Source of the DNA: Methylobacterium mesophilicum
Lineage (GTDB): Bacteria; Pseudomonadota; Alphaproteobacteria; Rhizobiales; Beijerinckiaceae
Length of the DNA stretch: 64,000 nucleotides
Reading direction: 5' to 3'
Assembly: GCF_022179445.1 (NCBI RefSeq)
Contig: NZ_BPQU01000007.1
Coordinates: forward strand, 1-64,000
Shown: in pieces, positions 30,217 to 40,455 of the stretch
Layout: each line of letters opens with the position of its first letter
How positions within the stretch are numbered: position 1 is the first letter of the stretch
Translations under genes and position numbers: made by a program
The notes under the pieces: generated by a model
Databases searched by the model: none
What the model saw: only the letters and a program-made list of their open reading frames with translations
What the model was told of the DNA's origin: nothing

Positions 30217-30240
30217 AAGCCGCCTCCGGGCGGCTTTTTT
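30217..30240 (+). terminator. Intrinsic terminator of the atp F0 operon
   Basis: Perfect arms AAGCCGCC and GGCGGCTT with a TCCG loop, ending in a run of six T. The stem-loop and T-run have the form of a classic Rho-independent terminator. Confidence 0.93.
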
Positions 30241-30306
30241 CGTTCGGATGCCCCGGGTGCCCTTTCGTGGCTGCCACCCGGCCCTGTCGTCGGGGTGGCG
30301 GGGTCG

Positions 30307-30636
30307 TCATGGCGTGCGGACGATCCGGAGCGTCGCCGGGAGCACGTAGGGCGAGCCCGGCAGGTGCGCGCCGTCACCCTCACGCCGCACGCTGATCGCG
30401 TGATCCTGGCGCGGAGAGAGCAGCCCGACCGGGAGGTCCAGCGCGAAACCGCATCGGCCCGTGCCGATGCCTTCGACGGCGAGGTCCTCGCGGAACAGGT
30501 CGGCCCGGCAGCGACCGAGGACGCGCCGCTCGACCGCCACCAGGATCGCAACCGGAACGTCCGGAGCATCCGTCTCCCACGCCCAGCCGACGATGCGGCG
30601 ATGGCTGAGCACGTCGATACTACCGCGCATCGTCAT
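30307..30636 (-). CDS. Single 'GWA' module protein, satellite of the upstream GH16-Hint protein
   Basis: A 109-residue protein made of one domain that also forms the C-terminus (residues 543-640) of the protein encoded 17 bp upstream. Shared features, in order: RGS[IL]DV, GWA.[ED]T..P, PV, a DL..[AE]GIG.GR.GF stretch, H..SVRR..DGA. I know this kind of module from large secreted or surface proteins and glycosyltransferase-linked proteins of alphaproteobacteria but cannot name a family. No signal peptide. Start 30636 is one of two close ATGs (the other is 30630). Confidence 0.7.
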   Translation of the reverse strand: MTMRGSIDVLSHRRIVGWAWETDAPDVPVAILVAVERRVLGRCRADLFREDLAVEGIGTGRCGFALDLPVGLLSPRQDHAISVRREGDGAHLPGSPYVLPATLRIVRTP

Positions 30637-30653
30637 GATGTCGCTTTCCGGCG

Positions 30654-32609
30654 TCAGGCGACCTGCGCCCGGCTCCATTCACCCGTTGCGTCGAGCCGCA
30701 TGGCGCCGATCACGGCTCCGTCGGCCGAGCGGCGCACCGACACGGTATGGGAGACGCCGACCGCGAGCGGCACGTCCAGACCCAGGTCGAACCCGTGCCG
30801 CCCTCCGCCGATCCCGGCCGCGCCGAGATCGGGCCGGTCGATCTCCGCGAGCATCATGGCGACCACGACGCCGTCCACGAGGACGTCCAGGCAGACCGGT
30901 CCGCTCGGATGCGCGGTATCCTGGGCCCAGCCGGCGACGCGCAGGTCGCCGTTGCGGATCTCGCACACATCCAGGCTGCCGCGGATGTCGCCGAAGCCCG
31001 GCTCATCCATCGACAGGCCGGCCCGCTGGATCAGACGGCGGACGAGCGCCTTCAGGAACGGACCGTCCTCCACGCGCTCGGCATAGGCCGCGGGCGCCGG
31101 GCGCATTCCCGGCCGGCCCGTGCCGCCGTCGAAACGCGCGCGCAGGCCGGCTGCAGGGAAGAAAATCTCGGCCGGTGCGGCTTCGGCCAGCAGCATGTCG
31201 TGCGCGTCGAGTTCGATATGCCAGTAGGTCAGGTCGGCCACCGCCTCACCGCGCGTGATGGACCGGCCGTTGACGAGATGACCGGCGGCGACGAGCAGGC
31301 CGTGCAGATGGAGCGCATGGTCCGGCGAGACCCAGAGGTCCCGGATGGGTACGCCGTCTGCGAGGGCACCGGCCTTGATCCGGACAGGCCAGTCCGCTCG
31401 CGGCGCGGTGGCGCCGGAGTAGCGGCGCGTGCCGATCCATCGGATCGGTCGCAGCTGCCCCAAGGCGGTCACGACCTGCTGACCGACCCGTAGATCCTCG
31501 ACTGCAACCTCGCCGTGTTCTGTGAGGATGCGGGTGCCGGTGCAGTAGCACGGCGCCGGAGTGTTTGATGGCGGCGATCCGGGCGTGGCCTCCGCGCCGG
31601 CCGGCGCCGCGGCCGCACCTGTCGCGGGCGATGATGTCGCCGCGCCGGATGTCGGCGGCGACGCTGGAAGACCCGAGACCGATGTCGGCGACGATGCTGC
31701 GGGACCCGAGAGGGATGACGACGCGGCTGCCCCTCCCCTGATGGGTGACGACCCGACCCCTGTCGTGGAGCCCGAACGGGCGGCGGTGGAGCCGTAGAGG
31801 CCAGGATCGTACCCATCCGGAGACGAAACCCGGCCCTGTGGGACCGCGACCGCGTTCGTGCTGTTGGAGTAGACCCGGATGTAGTCGATGGTCGATGTGA
31901 TCGGGCTTCCCGTGGCGGTCCCTTCGCTCCGGACCGCTAGGTCGGCGATCAGGTACATCGGGCTGTGCAGGTCCGACGGCGTGATCTGCGATCCGGTCAG
32001 CTGGCCGTCGACATAGAAGCTGATCTTGTCCGCCTGCCAATTCATTCCGTAGGTGTGATAGCCGGACGGATTGTTCAGACCGGTGACGACTTGCCGATTG
32101 GTCTGCCAGGGTATGCCGTTCTGCGGATCGGTCGTGTGGATCGTGCTGTAGACGCTCCGGTCGTCGTTGCCGTAATGCTCGACGACGTCCAGTTCCTGGT
32201 GACCATTGGTGGCGCTCGATTGCGGGCTCTGCTGGTTCGGCAGCAGCCAGAACGCATCCCACGCGTTCGAATCGTTCGAGAAGTCGGCCCGGATCTCGAA
32301 GTAGCCGTAGGTCTGCGAGAAGTTGCTCTGCGTGGTGATCAGCCCCGATTCCCAGCTTCCGGGATAGCCGTACGGGGTCCGGTCCGGCACCGCCGTGATC
32401 GACAGCGTCCCGTTCTGGACGCTGAACGGATCGTAGCCCGAGGACGGATCGACGAAGGACGAACGCCCGAACCCGATATCGGACCTGTCATCGGTCGTCC
32501 GCCACTCGGCACGCGTGTCGGCGTAGGTCGTTCCGACACCGGTCCGGGAGATGCTGCGGTTATTGAACTCGTCGTCGAACGTCAGCCGATAGCCGGTGAG
32601 ATCAACCAT
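30654..32609 (-). CDS. GH16 glycosidase - Hint domain - 'GWA' module chimera
   Basis: A 651-residue multidomain protein. Residues 1-250 are a family 16 glycoside hydrolase (beta-glucanase type): LTFDDEFN start and the catalytic HQELDVVEHYG motif with Glu139, Asp141 and Glu144, all intact. Residues 260-352 are a Ser/Ala/Pro/Thr-rich linker. Residues 354-500 are a Hint (hedgehog/intein) domain: CYCTGTRIL start with likely nucleophile Cys354, EDLRVGQQV, IRWIGTRR and the SPDHALHLHG histidine block. Residues 541-645 are the GWA module. There is no signal peptide, so export would need a non-Sec route such as type I secretion. The Hint domain could cut the chain or attach the enzyme to a partner. 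Confidence 0.85.
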   Translation of the reverse strand: MVDLTGYRLTFDDEFNNRSISRTGVGTTYADTRAEWRTTDDRSDIGFGRSSFVDPSSGYDPFSVQNGTLSITAVPDRTPYGYPGSWESGLITTQSNFSQTYGYFEIRADFSNDSNAWDAFWLLPNQQSPQSSATNGHQELDVVEHYGNDDRSVYSTIHTTDPQNGIPWQTNRQVVTGLNNPSGYHTYGMNWQADKISFYVDGQLTGSQITPSDLHSPMYLIADLAVRSEGTATGSPITSTIDYIRVYSNSTNAVAVPQGRVSSPDGYDPGLYGSTAARSGSTTGVGSSPIRGGAAASSSLSGPAASSPTSVSGLPASPPTSGAATSSPATGAAAAPAGAEATPGSPPSNTPAPCYCTGTRILTEHGEVAVEDLRVGQQVVTALGQLRPIRWIGTRRYSGATAPRADWPVRIKAGALADGVPIRDLWVSPDHALHLHGLLVAAGHLVNGRSITRGEAVADLTYWHIELDAHDMLLAEAAPAEIFFPAAGLRARFDGGTGRPGMRPAPAAYAERVEDGPFLKALVRRLIQRAGLSMDEPGFGDIRGSLDVCEIRNGDLRVAGWAQDTAHPSGPVCLDVLVDGVVVAMMLAEIDRPDLGAAGIGGGRHGFDLGLDVPLAVGVSHTVSVRRSADGAVIGAMRLDATGEWSRAQVA

Positions 32610-32975
32610 TCAGGCCGCCCCTTTTAGGCAGGTTGTCCGCTATTGAACGCTTTTTCTGGCGTTTAGCATTGGTCATTAACAATGATCAAATGGTAAACAA
32701 GGCGTTACACGGCGTCTCCCGGGCGGCGATGAGGGACGTCTGACGCCGGGCCGCATTTCGATCGGGGATCGGCGTCGGTGGGGCTATTCCGGATCGCCGC
32801 GCAACGGTCCCGATGCCAGGCGGCGACAGCGTGTTCGGTGGGTCTACGCCCGCATTCTCCCGTCGACCGATCCATTCCCGCGGAGGCGGCGGACGGCACG
32901 GTATGTCCGGACAGCGGGTCGCGAACATCGCTGCCGGCACTGCGTTCACCGGGAACGAGAATTCCGGGAGACGGC
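32610..32975. other. Divergent promoter region between GH16-Hint gene and ndh
   Basis: 366 bp. The part at 32640-32705 is unusually AT-rich for this genome and probably holds the leftward promoter; TTGATC followed 17 bases later by CTAAAC (bottom strand) is a weak candidate. A bottom-strand AGGGG precedes the GH16 start. The rest shows no gene. Confidence 0.5.
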
Positions 32976-34256
32976 ATGGCGGACAAGGCGCGGATCGTGA
33001 TCGTCGGTGGTGGGGTTGCAGGGATCGAGGTGGCCACCAGCCTCGGCCGCGGTGGCAAAGCCGAAATCGTGCTGGCCGATCGCAGCCTGTCCCATGTCTG
33101 GAAGCCGATGCTGCATACCTTCGCCGCCGGCACCGCCCGGCCCGATCGGCAGAAGGTCGACTTCTTCGCGCAGGCGAGCCGGAACGGCTTCCGGTTCCAA
33201 CCCGGGACCCTCATCGGGATCGACCGTTCGGCCCGCCGGGTGCGGCTCTCAGTCGAGGCGGCGCAGGGACGGCCGGAAGCCGACCTCGACTACGATCTCC
33301 TGATCCTCGCCATCGGCAGCAGGGCCAACGACTTCGGAACGCCGGGCGTCGCCGAGCACTGCTTGACCATCGATGACCTCACCGAGGCTGAATCGTTCCA
33401 CCGGCACCTGCGGCGCCACCTGCTGGCCCGGCTCGACAGTCCCGATCGGCTCGAGATCGCCATCGTCGGCGGCGGCGCCACCGGCGTCGAACTGGCCGCT
33501 GAGCTGAAGCACGCCATCAACCTGGCCTCGGATTACGGCTCTCCCGACCTGCCGCGCCGACTGCGCCTGACCCTCATCGAGAGCGGTCCGCGCCTCCTGC
33601 CGGCTTTCCCGGAGCGGGTCTCCCGGGCGACCGCTCGCACCTTGTCCGACCTCGCCGTTGAGGTGCGGACCGGCGCCATGGTGACGGGCGCGGACGCGTC
33701 GGGCTTCACCCTGAAGGATGGCAGCCGCATCTCGGCCGGGTTGAAGGTCTGGGCCGCCGGCGTGAAGGCTCCGGACGTGCTCAGCACCGTCGAGGGGCTG
33801 GAGCGGTCGCGGACCGGCCAGCTCACGGTCGGTGACGACTTGCGCACGGCCCGGGACCCGGCGATCGTCGTGCTCGGGGACTGCGCCAGCCTCGTTGACA
33901 GCAAGACCGGCAAACCGGTCCCGGCCACGGCCCAGGCGGCGCGGCAGCAGGCTCAACACCTCGCGCTGCATCTCGGTCGGGCGCTGGCCCGGGGCGACAC
34001 GGTCGCGGCGGACCTGCCGCCGTTCCAGTATGTCGAGAAGGGCGCCATCGTCTCGCTGGCCGATTTCAACGGGTGGGGCACCCTCGGGCGCTACACGTTC
34101 GGGGGCGGCCGCCTGAACGGCCTCTCGGCCCGGCTCACGCACGATCTGCTGTACCGGCAGCACCAGATCGGCCTGTACGGCCCGCTGCGCGGGACGATGA
34201 CCTGGATCCTCGACGACCTCGATCACCTGATCAGCCCGCCGGTGAGCCTCGATTAG
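32976..34256 (+). CDS. ndh: Type II NADH dehydrogenase
   Basis: A single-subunit, non-proton-pumping NADH:quinone oxidoreductase bound to the inner membrane face. The 426-residue protein has the FAD motif VIVGGGVAGIEVA at the N-terminus, the NAD(P) motif AIVGGGATGVELAAEL near residue 165 and the second FAD motif VVLGDCASLVD near 300. The C-terminal 60 residues (LARLTHDLLYRQHQIGLYG) are the amphipathic membrane anchor typical of NDH-2. ATG 32976 has GGGAG upstream. It offers a bypass of complex I. Confidence 0.92.
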   Translation: MADKARIVIVGGGVAGIEVATSLGRGGKAEIVLADRSLSHVWKPMLHTFAAGTARPDRQKVDFFAQASRNGFRFQPGTLIGIDRSARRVRLSVEAAQGRPEADLDYDLLILAIGSRANDFGTPGVAEHCLTIDDLTEAESFHRHLRRHLLARLDSPDRLEIAIVGGGATGVELAAELKHAINLASDYGSPDLPRRLRLTLIESGPRLLPAFPERVSRATARTLSDLAVEVRTGAMVTGADASGFTLKDGSRISAGLKVWAAGVKAPDVLSTVEGLERSRTGQLTVGDDLRTARDPAIVVLGDCASLVDSKTGKPVPATAQAARQQAQHLALHLGRALARGDTVAADLPPFQYVEKGAIVSLADFNGWGTLGRYTFGGGRLNGLSARLTHDLLYRQHQIGLYGPLRGTMTWILDDLDHLISPPVSLD

Positions 34257-34304
34257 CCTCCGCGCGCAAGTGGATATCGGCTCGGCGTGAGTGCGCGCGT
34301 CCGG

Positions 34305-35174
34305 TCAGTCGGGGCGCTCGCCCTCGACCTCCTTGGTCTCCTCCACCTGCGGGGCGACCTGGCCGTAGTTCAGCACCGCCACCAGGGTGACGCCGCCGAT
34401 GACGTTGCCGAGCAGCGTCGGCAGGAAGAACCGGTACCCGTAATCCTCGAGCGAGGCCGCGCCGGTGATCAGCAGGTAGAACGCCTCCACGGAGCCGGCG
34501 ACGATGTGGGCGAGCCCGCACAGCGAGACCAGCCAGGTCATCAGCAGGATCACGAACGGCGCCGCGCTGCCCGTGGCGGGCAGGAACCAGACCATCAGGG
34601 CGATCATCCAGCCGGCGAACACCGCCTTCACGAAGGTGGACCAGAACCCGTGCGCGATGGCGTCGTGGCTGATCTCCGCGAAGGCCTTGAGCACCGGCGG
34701 CTCGAACGCGCCAGCGTTGGCGAGCACCGCGGCGATGGCCAGCGTCCCGAGGATATTGCCGCACAGGACGATCAGCCAGAGCCGCACCACCCGGAACGCC
34801 GTCTTCACCGTCCGGTCGTGCAGCAGCGGCAGGATCGGCGTGATGGTGTTCTCGGTGAACAGCTGCTGGCGCCCCAGCACGACGACCAGGAAGCCCACGG
34901 CGTAGCCCATCGTGGTGACGATCTTGGCCCAGTCGGCCTCGGGCAGGTGGCTCTTGAGTACGCCCGGCACGATCAGCGACAGCGCGATGCTGAGTCCCGC
35001 CGCGAAGGCGGAGAGGAACAGGGCGATGCCGTGGCGGCGCAACTCCTCGTCGCCCTCCAGCCGGATCACCTCGTGAAGCACGTAGGCATCCGGGCGGCCG
35101 ATCTCGGAGACCTCCTTCAGCAGTTCGTCCCGCCGCGCCTCCTTGTCGGCCCGGTCCCTCCGATCCTGGATCAT
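34305..35174 (-). CDS. Formate/nitrite transporter (FNT) family channel
   Basis: A 289-residue membrane protein with six predicted helices between residues about 50 and 270. Family signs include LGRQQLFTENTITPILPLL, LCGNILGT and HIVAGSVEAFYLL. The first 45 residues are a soluble charged segment that includes LLKEVSEIGRPDAYVLHEVI; the last 20 are acidic. These ends resemble YfdC-type members more than FocA or NirC. The substrate, probably a small anion, cannot be named. Start 35174 has GGGAG eight bases upstream. The CinA-type gene is 41 bp upstream on the same strand. Confidence 0.88.
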   Translation of the reverse strand: MIQDRRDRADKEARRDELLKEVSEIGRPDAYVLHEVIRLEGDEELRRHGIALFLSAFAAGLSIALSLIVPGVLKSHLPEADWAKIVTTMGYAVGFLVVVLGRQQLFTENTITPILPLLHDRTVKTAFRVVRLWLIVLCGNILGTLAIAAVLANAGAFEPPVLKAFAEISHDAIAHGFWSTFVKAVFAGWMIALMVWFLPATGSAAPFVILLMTWLVSLCGLAHIVAGSVEAFYLLITGAASLEDYGYRFFLPTLLGNVIGGVTLVAVLNYGQVAPQVEETKEVEGERPD

Positions 35175-35215
35175 CCGTTCAGCTCCCTGACGCCACGCGA
35201 CCGAACGTGAGAGAG

Positions 35216-35956
35216 TCAGGTCGTGAGCCGCGCCACGAGCGCTTCGACCACCGCCTTCGCCTCCGCCAGGGCCTGCGCATCCCGGCTGCGCACGACGATC
35301 CGGTTGCGGAACCCCTCCGGCGTCAGCGCCGGGTAGGAGCCGATCGACACGGCCGGCCGGGCCCTGGCGATCTCGCCGAGTTCGCCTGCGTATTGGCCTT
35401 CGGGGAGCCCGACGGCCTCGATGGTCTCGGAGATCATCGCGGCACCGCCCTTGAGGGTCGGCGCGACGGCATCGAGCATGGCCTGCATGATGCTCGGCAC
35501 CCCGGCCATGACGTGGACGTTGCCGATGCGGAAGCCCGGGGCCTTCGACACCGCGTTGGGGATCAGGTCGGCGCCGAACGGGATCCGCGCCATGCGCAGG
35601 CGGGCCTCGTTCAGGTCCTCGGGCTTGTGACGCTCCAGCAGCATCGCCCGCGCCCGCTCGTCGATGTCGATGCCGACCCCGAACGCCTGGGCGACGCAAT
35701 CGGCTGTGATGTCGTCGTGGGTCGGGCCGATCCCCCCGGTGGTGAACAGGTAAGTGTAGCGCGCCCGCAGGGCGTTCACCGCCTCCACGATCATCGCGGC
35801 CTCGTCGGGCACGATCCGCACCTCCCGCAGGTCGATCCCGGCGGCGGTGAGGAAATCGGCGATGGTGCCGATGTTCTTGTCCTTGGTACGCCCCGATAGG
35901 ATCTCGTCGCCGATGACGAGGATCGCGGCCGTGATCGGATCGGAAGGCTGGTCCAT
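35216..35956 (-). CDS. CinA/MoeA-type molybdopterin-binding domain protein
   Basis: A 246-residue protein of the competence/damage-inducible protein A group. It contains only the MoCF-binding fold: ILVIGDEILSGRTKDKN, the TTGGIGPTHDD nucleotide-binding motif and the NVHVMAGVPSIMQAML segment. The nicotinamide-mononucleotide amidase domain of full-length CinA is absent. This shorter form is common in alphaproteobacteria; a pyrophosphatase role on nucleotide-like substrates is possible by homology only. Start 35956 (MDQPSDPI) is preferred to the longer open frame. Confidence 0.88.
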   Translation of the reverse strand: MDQPSDPITAAILVIGDEILSGRTKDKNIGTIADFLTAAGIDLREVRIVPDEAAMIVEAVNALRARYTYLFTTGGIGPTHDDITADCVAQAFGVGIDIDERARAMLLERHKPEDLNEARLRMARIPFGADLIPNAVSKAPGFRIGNVHVMAGVPSIMQAMLDAVAPTLKGGAAMISETIEAVGLPEGQYAGELGEIARARPAVSIGSYPALTPEGFRNRIVVRSRDAQALAEAKAVVEALVARLTT

Positions 35957-36120
35957 GGAACTCTGTCGGCGAGGAGCAGGTCGAGGCCGGATCGCGGTCC
36001 GGCCGACGGTATCCCGCGCGCAACGGTCTCGCCGCCGCAGCGGTGACACCTTTGACGGTGGATGCTCTGCAGATAGCGCGGCCGCCGGCCCGGACCACAC
36101 GAACCCGGAGATATCCCCCG

Positions 36121-36834
36121 ATGCTGTTCGCCGCGCCGCTCGCGCCCGGTCTGCTGGTGCAGCGCTACAAGCGCTTCCTCGCCGACATCGAAACCGCGGA
36201 CGGCCTCGTCACCGCGCACTGCCCCAATCCCGGTGCGATGCTCGGCCTCAACGAGCCGGGTCGGCCGGTCCTGCTCTCCCGCTCGAGCAATCCCGCGCGT
36301 AAGTTGCCGCTGACCTGGGAGTTGGTGGAGGCCGACCTGCCGGGCGGCCCGCAATGGGTCGGCATCAACACCCTGCGCCCGAACGCCCTGGTGGCCGAGG
36401 CGTTTCGCGCCGGCGGGATCGCGGCGCTCGCCGGGCACGATGTCTTCCGTCCGGAGGTCCGCTACGCGAAGGCCAGCCGCGTCGATTTCCTCGCGAGCGG
36501 CGCAGGCAGCGGGCCGTGCCACGTGGAGGTCAAGAACTGCCACCTGATGCGCCGGGCGGGCCTCGTGGAATTCCCGGATTGCGTCGCCGCCCGCAGCGCC
36601 CGGCACATGCGCGACCTGGCCCAGGTGGTCGTGGATGGCGGCCGGGCGATGGTGATCATCGTGGTGCAGATGCACGCGGAGGCGTTCGACGTCGCCCGGG
36701 ACATCGACCCGGCCTTCGACCGGGCGTTCCGCGACGCCCGCGCGGCCGGCGTCGCAATGCATGCCTACCGCTGCGCGGTGAGCCCCGCGGGGGTCGCCCT
36801 GACCGACGAGATCCCGGTGATCACGCCGCCCTGA
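36121..36834 (+). CDS. sfsA: DNA/RNA nuclease SfsA
   Basis: A 237-residue member of the sugar fermentation stimulation family, a nucleic-acid-binding, restriction-fold protein. The start MLFAAPLAPGLLVQRYKRF, the HCPNPGAMLGL motif, VDFLASG and the EVKNCHLM...FPDCVAARS core with its acidic-lysine triad are all present. Its biological role is poorly defined. It is divergent from the CinA-type gene, and its last 14 bp overlap the end of the FkbM gene. Confidence 0.93.
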   Translation: MLFAAPLAPGLLVQRYKRFLADIETADGLVTAHCPNPGAMLGLNEPGRPVLLSRSSNPARKLPLTWELVEADLPGGPQWVGINTLRPNALVAEAFRAGGIAALAGHDVFRPEVRYAKASRVDFLASGAGSGPCHVEVKNCHLMRRAGLVEFPDCVAARSARHMRDLAQVVVDGGRAMVIIVVQMHAEAFDVARDIDPAFDRAFRDARAAGVAMHAYRCAVSPAGVALTDEIPVITPP

Positions 36835-37666
36835 CGGGCGCCTGTCGCTCGAACATCAGGTTCAATCGGGAGCGCGAGATCTCGCGATAGCCGAATCTCT
36901 CCAAGTGCGTGGGCAGGTCGATCTGCCACTGGCCGGTGCCGTTCTCGATCAGCAGGATGCGGGGGAGCAGCGCCTCCGGCGCCTCGCGCAGGAACGGCTC
37001 CAGGATCAGGTCTTCTGCGCCTTCCACGTCGAGCTTGATGGCGTCGACGCGGGTCAGGCCTTCGGCTCGCAGGAGGTCGAGGAGCGGCACCGCCGGCACG
37101 GTGATCCGGGCGCCCTCGTTGGTGCCGACGATCCGCAGGCTCGACTCGCCGCGGTTGCGCGGGTCGATGAACAGGGTCAGCTCGCCGGCCTTGTCGGCCA
37201 CCGCGCAGGCGACCGCCTTGACGGTGTGGAACGGGTTCTGGGCGATGTTGTAGGTGAGACGCTCGAACACGTCGGGCTGCGGCTCGACCGCGACGATCCG
37301 GGCGGCCGGCCCCGAGAACGCCGCGACGCACAGGGCGTAGGCGCCGATATTGGCGCCGATATCCAGGAAGACGCAGTCCTTCGGCAGGCGCTCCTGCAGC
37401 AGCGCACGCTCCTGCGGATCGAAGAATTGCGGCGTGAACAGCACCTTCTTCTCGCAGTTGTTGTTGTAGGGGTGCAGCCGCATCCGGGCCCCGTAGCGGG
37501 TCACGTCGAGGGGCTTGCCGCCCAGCCGCGAGATCGCGATCCGGCGCAGGAACAGCGCCAGGCGCCGCCCATACCAGGACTCGGCCGGGATCCGGTTGGT
37601 CCGGCGGGTGATCGCCGCCACGAGGCCGGCCGGTTCGTAGGTGCCGTAGGGCTTGGGATCGGTCAT
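36821..37666 (-). CDS. FkbM family methyltransferase
   Basis: A 281-residue AdoMet-dependent O-methyltransferase, usually acting on a sugar or polyketide hydroxyl. The AdoMet site is FLDIGANIGAYAL near residue 100, followed by IVAVEPQPDVFERLTYNI. The downstream VDAIKLDVEGAEDLILEPF is the FkbM signature. It may modify a surface glycan, but no glycan gene cluster surrounds it. Confidence 0.9.
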   Translation of the reverse strand: MTDPKPYGTYEPAGLVAAITRRTNRIPAESWYGRRLALFLRRIAISRLGGKPLDVTRYGARMRLHPYNNNCEKKVLFTPQFFDPQERALLQERLPKDCVFLDIGANIGAYALCVAAFSGPAARIVAVEPQPDVFERLTYNIAQNPFHTVKAVACAVADKAGELTLFIDPRNRGESSLRIVGTNEGARITVPAVPLLDLLRAEGLTRVDAIKLDVEGAEDLILEPFLREAPEALLPRILLIENGTGQWQIDLPTHLERFGYREISRSRLNLMFERQAPVRAA

Positions 37667-37782
37667 AACCGGGGCGGTGTGCCAGCCGGCGCCCGCCCCC
37701 GCAAGCGGAGCGATCCGCGTTGCCCCCGCGCGGCCCTGTGGTCTAAGCGGAGGCCGAGCTTGGACGGCACGGGTTGCACGGC

Positions 37783-38547
37783 ATGGATTCCTTCGATTCG
37801 GACGGCGTGCGGATCGCCTATATCGACGTCCCGCCGGCAGAGGGGGCCGGCACGCCGATCCTGCTGATCCACGGTTTCGCCTCCAACCACGCGGTCAATT
37901 GGGTCAACACCCAGTGGGTGCGCGCGCTGACGCAGGCCGGCTACCGCGCGATCGCCCTCGACAATCGCGGGCATGGCGAGAGCGAGAAGCTCTACGACCC
38001 GGCCGAATATAGCTCCGAGGCCATGGCGGGCGACGCGATACGGCTGCTCGACCATCTCGGCATCGAGCGCGCGCACGTGATGGGCTATTCGATGGGCGGA
38101 CGGATCACCGCCCACATCGCCCTCGACCATGCCGACCGAGTCCGGTCCGCGCTGATCGGCGGGCTCGGCATGCACCTCGTCGAGGGCAAGGGCTTGCCGT
38201 CCGGGATCTCCGAGGCGCTGGAGGCGCCCCCCGGCACACCCGCTCCGAACCCGACCGCCGCGGCGTTCCGCACCTTCGCCGAACAGACCCGGAGCGACCT
38301 CCGCGCGCTCGCGGCCTGCATGCGCGGCTCGCGCCAGACGCTGAGCCGGGCAGAACTCTCCCAGATCGAGGTGCCGGTGCTGGTCTCGGTCGGCACCCTC
38401 GATACGGTGGCGGGCTCCGGCCCGGCCGTGGCCGCCCTGATCCCAGACGCACGCGCTCTGGAGATCGAGGGCAAGGACCACTCCACCGCCGTGGGCGCCA
38501 AGCCGCACCGGGACGGCGTGTTGGCGTTCCTCGCCGCGCAGCCCTGA
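37783..38547 (+). CDS. Alpha/beta hydrolase
   Basis: A 254-residue soluble hydrolase. The oxyanion region is LLIHGFASNH, the nucleophile elbow GYSMGG near residue 105, the acid is in VGTLDTVAG and the base histidine in KDHSTAV, so the triad is complete. ATG 37783 is used; TTG 37774 would add three residues. The substrate is not predictable. It is divergent from the FkbM gene and ends 2 bp from the end of the ABC permease gene. Confidence 0.88.
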   Translation: MDSFDSDGVRIAYIDVPPAEGAGTPILLIHGFASNHAVNWVNTQWVRALTQAGYRAIALDNRGHGESEKLYDPAEYSSEAMAGDAIRLLDHLGIERAHVMGYSMGGRITAHIALDHADRVRSALIGGLGMHLVEGKGLPSGISEALEAPPGTPAPNPTAAAFRTFAEQTRSDLRALAACMRGSRQTLSRAELSQIEVPVLVSVGTLDTVAGSGPAVAALIPDARALEIEGKDHSTAVGAKPHRDGVLAFLAAQP

Positions 38548-38549
38548 AA

Positions 38550-39325
38550 TCAACTCTTCAGGCGGTAGCCGGTGCGAAAGATGTAGGTGACGAGGCCGAG
38601 GCAGATCACCAGGAACAGCATCGTCATCCCGAGGCTGATCGCGATGCTGACATCGGCCTTGCCGAAGAACGCCCAGCGGAAGGCGCTGATCAGGTAGACC
38701 ACCGGGTTGACGAGGCTCACGGCGTGCCAGAACGGCGGCAGCATGTCGATGGCGTAGAAGCTGCCGCCCAGGAACGTCAGGGGCGTCACGACGAGGAGCG
38801 GCACCAGCTGCAGCTTCTCGAAGCCGTCCGCCCAGAGCCCGATGACGAAGCCGAACAGGCTGAACGTCACCGCGGTGAGCAGCAGGAAGGCGATCATCCA
38901 GACCGGATGGTCGATCCGCAGCGGCACGAACAGCGCCGAGGTCGCCAGGATGATCAGACCGATCAGGATCGACTTGGACGCCGCCGCGCCGACGAAGCCC
39001 AGCACCACCTCCAGCGGCGAGATCGGGGCCGAGAGGATCTCGTAGATCGTGCCGGCGAAGCGCGGGAAGTAGATGCCGAACGAGGCGTTCGAGATGCTCT
39101 GCGTCAGCAGCGAGAGCATGATCAGCCCGGGCACGATGAACAGCCCGTAGGGCACGTCGTCCACCGCCGAGACCCGCGAACCGATCGCGGCCCCGAACAC
39201 CACGAAATACAGGGTCGTCGAGATCACCGGGGCCAGGATGCTCTGCCCGGCGGTGCGCCAGAAGCGGCCCATCTCGAAGCGGTAGATGGCACGGACCGCC
39301 GGCCAGTTCATGCTCATGGTCGCGC

Positions 39326-39329
<4 letters not shown>
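38550..39329 (-). CDS. ABC-2 type transporter permease
   Basis: A 259-residue inner-membrane permease with six predicted helices. Its pattern resembles the ABC-2/YadH type, including [19 protein letters not shown] at the N-terminus and [17 protein letters not shown] in the second half. It pairs with the ATPase gene just upstream, whose stop overlaps this start by 4 bp (ATGA), so the two are translationally coupled. Exporters of this type move drugs, lipids or polysaccharide; the cargo is unknown. Confidence 0.93.
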
Positions 39330-40258
<929 letters not shown>

Positions 40259-40455
40259 CGGGGCCTGAAAGGAATGCGGGGCAGCGTGCGCCGGCGACCG
40301 CCGGCTCGGCTCGGGGCCCGTCTGCCGACGCCGTCGCGACGTTCCGCACGGCCTGCCGATCCGGTGGGCCTCTGGCGGAAGCGGCCGCCCCTATAGCACG
40401 GGGTCTGTACTGTTCTCACGCCGCCCAGGTGCGCAAGCGCACAGCGGGACCGGCC

